Below are positions 8,481 to 14,368 of a stretch of DNA of 64,000 nucleotides, piece by piece. A program made the position numbers and the translations under genes. The notes beneath the pieces were generated by a model. The model searched no databases. It worked only from the letters and a program-made list of their open reading frames with translations, and was not told where the DNA came from. Within the stretch, counting starts at the first letter, position 1. The number at the start of each line of letters is the position of its first letter. Origin of the DNA: Kutzneria kofuensis (GTDB taxonomy: Bacteria; Actinomycetota; Actinomycetes; Mycobacteriales; Pseudonocardiaceae). The stretch covers positions 3,412,038 to 3,476,037 of the forward strand of contig NZ_JACHIR010000001.1 of assembly GCF_014203355.1 (NCBI RefSeq), read 5' to 3'.

Positions 8481-9271
8481 CCACCCGCCTGTACTGCCGC
8501 GAGTGCGGCTGGCACCCCGAGTTCCGCCGCAAGCGCGCTGCCCTCCGTGCCGCCGCCCGGCATCAGTGCACTGGCACACCGGTGGCGGAGATCCGTCCAC
8601 CGTGGTGGTCCCGATTGTGGACAAATCTGTGGACAACTAGGTCGGATGCATCCGTCATCGACACCGAAGACGGGGCGGTCGACCAGGCCGGTGACGACGT
8701 ACTGGCCGACGCTCACGGCAACCGGATCCAGTGGGCTGCGCTCTCGGCGCACCACGCCGAGACCACTCGTCGCGCCCGCGCCGCGATGGTCGAACTCGTC
8801 CTGGCCGGCTACCAGATCGGGCCGCCGCCCTACGGCTACCGTGCCTTGCGCATCCGGGTCACCGACCCCAGCGGACACAGCAAGCTGCGGGCGGTCCTCG
8901 TCCCGGACTGGCAGACCGCCGCGGTCGTCAAGCAGATCTTCATCTGGCGCGCCGACCACGGCCTGACGTTCGCCGTCATCGCCGCACAGCTCAACAACGA
9001 CCCCCGCCAGTACCCGGCTCCGGTGCCCAACGGGCGGTGGACCGCCAAGGCCGTCCGGCGGATCGTCACCAACGTCAAGTACACCGGGCGCCAGGTCTGG
9101 GCCCGCACCGTTGCCGGCCGCCCGGCACCGGTCGAGCAGTGGGTCACCTCGGCGCCGAAGGTGCACGAACCACTGGTTGACGAACGCACGTTCCACCGCG
9201 CCCAGCCCGGCGCCGCCGACAGTCCGCCCGATGCGGAGAACTCGGCCGATACCCGGCCGAGTGCGGCATGA
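8477..9271 (+). CDS. Zinc-finger plus recombinase DNA-binding domain, no catalytic domain
   Basis: 264 residues. The N terminus has a possible zinc site (C7-x2-C10 and H28-x2-C31 in LYCRECGW...AARHQC). Residues about 95-245 match the Recombinase domain of large serine recombinases: GPPPYGYRAL, AAVVKQIFIWRADHGLTFAVIAAQLN, WTAKAVRRIVTNVKYTGRQVW, EPLVDERTFHRAQ. The resolvase catalytic domain, with its YxRxS serine, is absent from the gene and from its upstream neighbour. It overlaps both flanking genes by 4 bp, so this is a stable gene rather than a random fragment. Possible roles: DNA-binding regulator, directionality factor or competitor of the integrase at 14.4 kb. Confidence 0.7.
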   Translation: MTTRLYCRECGWHPEFRRKRAALRAAARHQCTGTPVAEIRPPWWSRLWTNLWTTRSDASVIDTEDGAVDQAGDDVLADAHGNRIQWAALSAHHAETTRRARAAMVELVLAGYQIGPPPYGYRALRIRVTDPSGHSKLRAVLVPDWQTAAVVKQIFIWRADHGLTFAVIAAQLNNDPRQYPAPVPNGRWTAKAVRRIVTNVKYTGRQVWARTVAGRPAPVEQWVTSAPKVHEPLVDERTFHRAQPGAADSPPDAENSADTRPSAA

Positions 9272-9789
9272 CCACCCGCCGGCGGCGCGTCGCCGCCGGG
9301 ATCCTGGTCGCCGCGTACGCGGCGACGATCGCCGGAGCGAACTGGGCAACGACGCTCTGGCCGGCGGTGGCGGTGGCGGGCCTGCACGTTCCCGCAGGCT
9401 CGCTCCTCGCCGGGCTCGCGTTCACCGTCCGAGACCTTCTGCAGGACGCTGTCGGCGCCCGGACAACGCTGCTCGCGATCTGCCTCGGCGCGGCGTTGTC
9501 CGGCCTGGTCGCCGAGCCGCGCATCGCGCTTGCCAGCGCGGCGGCGTTCGCCGTCTCGGAACTGGTCGACCTCGCCGTCTACACCCCGCTGCGCGACCGG
9601 AGTCGCCTTGCCGCCGTGGGTGTGTCGAACGCGGTGGGATTGCTCGTCGACAGCCTGCTGTTCCTGCCGATGGCCTTCGGCTCGCTGACCTACCTCACCG
9701 GCCAACTCGTCGGGAAGACCGCCACCACGCTCTTGGCGGTCGCTGTGCTTGGTGTTGTCCGCGCTCGCCGGAGGGCGGTGCCGGCGTGA
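9268..9789 (+). CDS. VUT/YhhQ-family (queuosine-precursor-type) transporter
   Basis: 173 residues with five or six hydrophobic helices. The spacing and motifs (AGANWATTLWP, VPAGSLLAGLAFTVRDLLQDAVG, AVSELVDLAVYTPLR, NAVGLLVDSLLFLP) are those of the VUT/YhhQ family, whose studied members import 7-deazaguanine queuosine precursors. The conserved F-x2-RD-x2-Q segment and the SE-x2-D-x2-VY segment are both present. It overlaps the genes on both sides by 4 bp, and its stop is coupled to the GTG of the TGT-like gene, which would use such a substrate. The substrate is inferred from family and neighbour. Confidence 0.8.
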   Translation: MTTRRRRVAAGILVAAYAATIAGANWATTLWPAVAVAGLHVPAGSLLAGLAFTVRDLLQDAVGARTTLLAICLGAALSGLVAEPRIALASAAAFAVSELVDLAVYTPLRDRSRLAAVGVSNAVGLLVDSLLFLPMAFGSLTYLTGQLVGKTATTLLAVAVLGVVRARRRAVPA

Positions 9790-10574
9790 AGTTCTACCTC
9801 GGCGTCCACCAGCCCATCTGGCTGACCCGCGTGCCGGACATTCCCCTGCTGGTGTCGCACCGGCGGCTCGGCCACCGCCGCACCCTGCCCCGCGCCACCA
9901 CGGAATGGGCCCTCGACTCCGGCGGCTTCACCGAGCTGCAGCTTCACGGGCGTTGGCAGATCGAGGAGAAGGACTACGTCCGGGCGGTCCGGCGCTACGC
10001 CGACGAGATCGGCAACCTCGCCTGGGCGGCGCCGCAAGACTGGATGTGCGAACAGCGCATCCTGAAACGCACCGGCTTGACGGTCCGCGAGCATCAACGG
10101 CGGACCGTGCGCAACCTCGTCCGCCTGCGGGAACTCGCGCCTGAACTCCCGTGGGTGCCGACGCTGCAAGGTTGGACTCTGTCGGACTACGAACGCTGCG
10201 CCGACCTCTACGAGCGGGCCGGGATCGACCTGGGCGCCGAGCCGCTCGTTGGGATCGGCACGGTGTGCCGGCGGCAGAGCAGCGCCGACGTCGAGCGCAT
10301 CATGCGCGCCTTCGCCACGCGCGAGTTGAACCTGCACGGTTTCGGCATCAAGATCACCGGCCTTAGCCGGTACGCCGAAGCTCTCTCCAGTTCGGACTCG
10401 ATGTCCTGGAGCATGCGCGGTCGATACGTACCCGGATGCGGTCCGAGCCATCGCACCGAGTCGAACTGTCTGCGCTTCGCGCTCAGCTGGTATCGGCAGA
10501 TCCGAACCACGCTGGGGTCGGCAGGACTGTCCGCGGACAACGTGTCCCCGCAGGTATCGAGGAGGGCTGCGTGA
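9786..10574 (+). CDS. TGT/DpdA-like transglycosylase-fold protein
   Basis: 262 residues, GTG start overlapping the transporter stop (GTGA). ATTEWALDSGGFTELQ (residues 37-52) carries the DSGGF motif of tRNA-guanine transglycosylases and DpdA proteins, with D44 as the candidate catalytic Asp. Further family-like stretches are WVPTLQGWTLSDYERC, PLVGIGTVCRR, LHGFGIKITGL and SSDSMSWS (a second Asp candidate). No CxCx2C zinc motif is visible, and the protein is far shorter than bacterial Tgt (~380), so it is closer to phage/mobile-element DpdA-like proteins. Inferred reaction: exchange of guanine for a 7-deazaguanine in DNA or RNA. It is the last gene of the operon. Confidence 0.7.
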   Translation: MKFYLGVHQPIWLTRVPDIPLLVSHRRLGHRRTLPRATTEWALDSGGFTELQLHGRWQIEEKDYVRAVRRYADEIGNLAWAAPQDWMCEQRILKRTGLTVREHQRRTVRNLVRLRELAPELPWVPTLQGWTLSDYERCADLYERAGIDLGAEPLVGIGTVCRRQSSADVERIMRAFATRELNLHGFGIKITGLSRYAEALSSSDSMSWSMRGRYVPGCGPSHRTESNCLRFALSWYRQIRTTLGSAGLSADNVSPQVSRRAA

Positions 10575-10603
10575 TGGCCGTCGCCGCGTCCGCCGCCGCG
10601 AGC

Positions 10604-10882
10604 TCACTGCTCGCCGCGGGACTCCGTGGTGTCCGGTTCGACGAGCGAGACATCGCGTGGCGTGTCGATCCCGAACAACTCGTTGGGCGTGCACCGCAGC
10701 GTCGTGCACAGCGCCTGCAAGGTAGCCACCTTCACCTGGATCGGCTGCTTCTTGATCAGCACGTCAACCGACTGGAGGGACAGTTCGAACCCAGCGCGCT
10801 GGATGAGGAGTTCGCGCAGCTGGGTCGCGGTCCAGACGTCGCGGGAGGCCATGACCTTCCGCAGCCGCCACTCGATCTCCAC
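10604..10882 (-). CDS. XRE-family HTH regulator (HTH_26 type)
   Basis: 92 residues, GTG start. EIEWRLRKVMASRDVWTATQLRELL, LSLQSVDVLIKKQP and VKVATLQALCTTLRCTPNELFGID form a compact Cro/C1-type helix-turn-helix, ending in the usual C-terminal ELF.I segment. It is convergent with the TGT-like gene (30 bp apart) and divergent from the 11-kb region, where paired direct repeats lie. Small XRE repressors of this kind commonly control excision or transfer of actinobacterial elements, and a regulatory role over one or both flanking operons is inferred. The target site is not proven. Confidence 0.8.
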   Translation of the reverse strand: MEIEWRLRKVMASRDVWTATQLRELLIQRAGFELSLQSVDVLIKKQPIQVKVATLQALCTTLRCTPNELFGIDTPRDVSLVEPDTTESRGEQ

Positions 10883-11026
10883 CCGCTGCCGCCCGTGTTC
10901 GTCGCTCCGAGGCGCTTCGCGCCGTCGCCAACCGACGCTCAGTGTCCCCGATGGCGACGAATGCCGGCCGCCGTACGTCCGGCGTGTTCAGTAGCCACGC
11001 ACGATCAACAGGCAAAGAATGAGCTA

Positions 11027-11059
11027 TTCAGGCTGTACCAGATTTACTCAGGTGCTACC
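11027..11059. promoter_or_regulatory. Two 13-bp direct repeats upstream of 11068
   Basis: TTCAGGCTGTACC (11027-11039) and CTCAGGTGCTACC (11047-11059) are 20 bp apart, two helical turns. They lie in the divergent region between the XRE gene and the plus-strand frame that begins at 11068. TACCTT inside the second copy could be a -10 box for a leaderless start at ATG 11068. Plausible operator for the XRE regulator; not proven. Confidence 0.4.
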
Positions 11060-11067
11060 TTAGTTGA

Positions 11068-11525
11068 ATGACAGACCTATCCCCGGTTCGGGAGAGAGGA
11101 GGTGCTTCGGCGCACGTCACGTTCATCGCCATGCCGACGCGCCGCCGTCCGCGGCCAGCGCCGGTAGAGATCTTCTGGACTCGCGTCGACCGCTCATCTC
11201 GCGCTGACGAGGTGACCCAGTACCCGTTCGGCCAGGCTCACGGTCCTGTCGAACGGCAAGAGTCCAGCACGGCCACGAGCGCCGGCCCCGCACACGTGCA
11301 CTCGGGGAGTAGAGGCCCGTTGGTCGTGACAGCTTCGGCGGTCCCAGCTCATTCAACGCATGTCATGGTGCGTGCCCGCGTCGCCGCGAAACCCGCCTCG
11401 CGCGGACCGGCGACCGCAGGTGTCGGCGGCTGGGAGTGCCCGCTGTGTCGACGGTTCCTGTCGCCGACCAGCAGTCCCATGAACCCCCGCCAACCGCGGG
11501 CTTCATGGGCACGAAGGGGGCGCTC
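11068..11525 (+). other. Possible decayed small gene, otherwise no clear gene
   Basis: One frame is open from ATG 11068 and reads APVEIFWTRVDRSS, VTQYPFGQAHGPVE, SAGPAHVHSGSRG and GGWECPLCRRFLSP, which is protein-like and ends in a CxxC pair. Codon third positions are less GC-rich than in neighbouring genes, and no stop occurs before the frame runs on into the recombinase relic at 11.9 kb, so a frameshift or stop loss is likely if this was a gene. It starts 7 nt after a possible -10 box. I cannot assign a function, and it may be non-coding. Confidence 0.3.
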
Positions 11526-11843
11526 ATGTGCGCTCAACCTCGCACCCCTGACCAGCCCAACGACAACTGCGCCGACGTTCCTGCTCCGGCCAACCAGGAG
11601 CAGGAAAGCCCCATCAGTGCGCCGAACAGGCAACCCCGACGACGCGTTGGCGCGGGCCGAGCCGTGCGCAATGTGGTGGTGCGCGGCGTCCGCCGCGATC
11701 CACCCGACATGCACAAGCTCGCGCGTGTGGTCGCCAGCCTCGCAGCTGACTTGGTGCAGGCCGAAGCCGGCGAACAAACGCTGCCCGCCGAGCCAGGCAC
11801 TGCGGGCGTCGACCACCGCGACCACCGCCGCGACGCGGCATGA
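11526..11843 (+). CDS. Small hypothetical protein of the element
   Basis: 105 residues. An AAGGGGG ribosome site stands 5-8 nt before the ATG. The first 50 residues are polar and probably disordered. The second half, AVRNVVVRGVRRDPPDMHKLARVVASLAADLVQAEA, is a well-formed basic amphipathic helical segment and the only part likely to be structured. It lies upstream of the recombinase cluster on the same strand. No family is recognised; the basic helix suggests nucleic-acid or recombinase binding, but this is speculation. Confidence 0.5.
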   Translation: MCAQPRTPDQPNDNCADVPAPANQEQESPISAPNRQPRRRVGAGRAVRNVVVRGVRRDPPDMHKLARVVASLAADLVQAEAGEQTLPAEPGTAGVDHRDHRRDAA

Positions 11844-11922
11844 CGCCGCGCATTCGCGCTTGCGCAACGAACGCAACAGATCGAAGCCGCACGCCATCGA
11901 CTCGAAAGGACGGTCCAGCACA

Positions 11923-12429
11923 ATGCCGCCTGTCACTTGCGATCCCCGCAGTTCTCGCGACACACACCCGCGGGCTCGATGCTCGATACGCGTCGGTCTC
12001 TACCAGCGGTGGCCCACTCTCCGCGAAAGTGACCACCTGCAGACCTACGTCGCGTCTCAACCCGGTTGGTACATCGCTCTCCGCGGCAGCGATTACGCAT
12101 CAGGCGGCACGCTGAAACGTCCAGGGCTGCAACGGATATTGGCAGCGGCCCGATCCGGTGACATCGACGTGCTCGTCGTCAATCATCTGTACAGCCTGTC
12201 CCGCAAGACGCAGCACCTCGCCTTCGTTCTCAGCGAGCTGACGTCCCGAGGCGTGCGGGTCGTCTCGGCCGCTGATCCCGCCCTCGACACAGAGACCGCG
12301 CACGGCCTCTTTCTCGTCCGCGTGGTGACTGCCGTCGCGGAGATCGAGCAGACCGGGGCAGTCGCAGATCGACGCGACCGTCGTCGGCACGAGCAGCGAT
12401 CCGGCGACGAGTCGCCGCTCGCGGGCTAG
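11923..12429 (+). pseudogene. Degenerate serine-recombinase catalytic domain
   Basis: 168 residues from ATG 11923 (AAAGGA 12 nt upstream). YVASQPGWYIALRGSDYASGG, LKRPGLQRILAAARSGDIDVLVV, LYSLSRKTQHLAFVLSELTSRGVRVVSAADP and the HGLFLVRVVTAVAEIEQ helix match the resolvase domain. The catalytic serine segment (normally YxRxS) reads LYQRWPTLRES, so the nucleophile is lost or displaced. The whole DNA-binding half is missing after a stop at 12429. Best read as a decayed recombinase, possibly still expressed as a stand-alone fragment. Confidence 0.6.
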
Positions 12430-12498
12430 CCGCAATCCCGCCGCGGCCCACTCCGCCGAACAACACCATCCAATCCGAACGACCCACAACGAGGTGTC

Positions 12499-12795
12499 AT
12501 GACCAGCGCCTACGCCAACTCGGTCAACGAAGGTCAGCAGCGCTGTCCTGTCCCTACACAGCGACCGTCGGATGCCCCCGCGACCGACGCCCGAGCCGTG
12601 ATCTACAGACGCGTGGCCTCCGACCGGGCCGAGAGCGAGCACAGCGTCACGGCCCAGCGTGAGGCATGTCTGCGCAGGGCCAGGGAACTGGGCTTGTCGG
12701 TCATCGACGAGTACGTCGCCCCACGCGCTCGACTCTGGCCCTGGCCGAAGTGCCAACCGTTCCGACGCATCCTCGCGCGGTTCCGCAGCCGGTGA
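12499..12795 (+). pseudogene. Truncated duplicate of the serine recombinase N terminus
   Basis: 98 residues that align directly with the intact recombinase at 14369: the same MTSAYA start with the same gaggtgtc leader, then TDARAVIYRRVASDRAESEHSVTAQREACLRRARELG versus GTRAVIYLRVSST...SIPAQREACLRKARELG, then VIDEYV and QPFRRILARFRSR versus QQMLARVRSQ. The catalytic S is changed (RRVAS for LRVSS), part of the region is deleted, and a stop follows at 12795. The IS110 element lies between this fragment and the intact copy. It is a relic of a tandem duplication. Confidence 0.7.
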
Positions 12796-14340
12796 GACAC
12801 AGCAACCCGTCATTACTTCGCCGCTCGTCGGTAGCGCGCGATCCAGCCGCCAGGACCCACTCGCCGGTTGCCCGGTCCTCCGTCCAAACCGCCCCCAGAA
12901 GGAGTTTCAATGATCGTGTCAAGCGGCATCGGCCGTGAGTTGTGGTGAGCGATGGAATTCTCGGCCGTCGCGCAGCAGTGCCCAGATGACGTCGACAAGT
13001 CGGCGTGCCAGAGCGATGAGAGCCTGCGTGTGAAGCTTGCCTTCGTCTCGTTTGCGCAGGTAGAAGCGCCGGGATGGGCTGTCCTGGACTTTGATCGAGG
13101 ACAGGGCTGCCAGGTAGAAGACGCGGCGCAGGCCGCGGTGGTAGCGCTTGGGCCGGTGCAGGTTGTCCCGTACTCGTCCGGAGTCGTGCGGGACCGGCGC
13201 GAGCCCGGCGTAGGCGGCCATGCGGCCCGAGTTGCCGAATGCCGCGCGCAAGTCGCCACCGGTATCAGCGAGCAGCTGTGCGCCCAGAATCGGGCCGAAC
13301 CCGTCAACGCTGGTGATCGGGCCGGCGTGCGGATGCTCGCCGAAGCGTCCCGCGATGTGCTTGTCGAGGTCCTTGATCTCGCGGTTGAGGTCAAGCAGCT
13401 GCCGAGCCAGCCTCATGGTCAGCGGTGCGGTGGCGGTTTCTCCCGGCAGGGCAACGGTTTGCTCGCCCGCCGCGGCGATGGCTTTGTCCACTATGGACGG
13501 GATGCTCTTCGGCCAGGCGCCGCCGGAACGCAGGTGCTCGGTCAAGCCTGCCCGTCCCGCGTCCCGGATGCCGTCAGGGGTGCAGCAGCCGGTCAGCAAG
13601 ACCAGCGCCGAACGGGTGGAGTAGTCGAAAGCACGTTCCAGGGCAGGGAAAATCGAGGCGAGCAGCTCACGCAGCCGATTGATCCCGCGCACCCAGTCAC
13701 CCATCAGGTCCTCTCGCCGCGAGGTCAGGATCCGCAGCTCGGCCACGAGCTCGTCCGGGTGCGTGACCGGAGCCAGGTCACCACGCAGGCGCGCGGTCTC
13801 GGCGATCGTGCGCGCGTCCTTGGCATCGGTCTTGCCCTCGCCGGGGAACGCCCCTGCCATCCGGTTGACCAACCGGCCCGGCACATACAGCACCGGCTGA
13901 CCCGACCCGAGCAGCAACGCCAGCAACAACCCGGCAGAGCCCGAGGTCATGTCCACCGCCCAGACCACCGCGCGAGCCTTACGGCCGGCGCGCATGATCA
14001 GCTCCTCGATCGCGGACTGGCCGTTGACCACCTTCTGGCTGAATACGACCTTGCCGGTGTCGTCGACCGCGCACGCATGGTGGCCGGCCTTGCCGACATC
14101 GACGCCCACCCAGATCTTCTCGCGCACCGCCACGCGGTCCGCCCTCCCGTTCTCGCAGCTCAACCCCGTGGACGGCCCGCCAGCAGCTCCATAAACAGCG
14201 ACACGCAAGGAACACGCGCACAGATCTCAATCAGCGGCAGGGCGTCCAGGACGACGAGGCGGCCACTCCCAAGAAGCCACCCGACGACAAGGAATCATCA
14301 GCCACACCTCACCGTCCTGGGCATTCAGAACATCCCGTTC
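12796..14340 (-). mobile_element. IS110-family insertion (ends not resolved)
   Basis: An IS110-type transposase with non-coding flanks sits between a truncated and an intact recombinase gene. IS110 elements lack obvious terminal inverted repeats and make little or no target duplication, so the limits given are only outer bounds: the stop of the relic at 12795 and the leader of the intact recombinase. A reading frame entering the intact gene (…SEHPVLNIDKLMEVS, stop overlapping its ATG) is present at 14223-14372 and may be the tail of the interrupted gene. In known IS110 members the non-coding flank 5' of the transposase encodes the bridge RNA. Confidence 0.5.
12919..14133 (-). CDS. IS110-family transposase (DEDD/Tnp20)
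   Basis: 404 residues. The GTG at 14133 is preferred over upstream starts because GGGAGG lies 9 nt before it. The N-terminal RuvC-like DEDD domain begins KIWVGVDVGKAGHHACAVDD (first Asp) and continues through VVWAVDMTSG (Glu replaced here by Asp in this segment) and GKTDAKDARTIAETAR. The C-terminal Transposase_20 domain holds ITSVDGFGPILGAQLLADTG and FGNSGRMAAYAGLAPVPHDSG with its conserved Ser, then the YHRGLRRVFYLAAL helix. Length is normal for the family, so the element may be active. It inserts in or beside duplicated recombinase genes, in the opposite direction to them. Confidence 0.9.
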   Translation of the reverse strand: MAVREKIWVGVDVGKAGHHACAVDDTGKVVFSQKVVNGQSAIEELIMRAGRKARAVVWAVDMTSGSAGLLLALLLGSGQPVLYVPGRLVNRMAGAFPGEGKTDAKDARTIAETARLRGDLAPVTHPDELVAELRILTSRREDLMGDWVRGINRLRELLASIFPALERAFDYSTRSALVLLTGCCTPDGIRDAGRAGLTEHLRSGGAWPKSIPSIVDKAIAAAGEQTVALPGETATAPLTMRLARQLLDLNREIKDLDKHIAGRFGEHPHAGPITSVDGFGPILGAQLLADTGGDLRAAFGNSGRMAAYAGLAPVPHDSGRVRDNLHRPKRYHRGLRRVFYLAALSSIKVQDSPSRRFYLRKRDEGKLHTQALIALARRLVDVIWALLRDGREFHRSPQLTADAA

Positions 14341-14368
14341 TGAACATCGACAAGCTTATGGAGGTGTC

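Noticed and set aside
12952-14343. A long plus-strand frame across the IS110 region
   Set aside because: Antisense to a full-length IS110 transposase with intact motifs; no ribosome site or domain.
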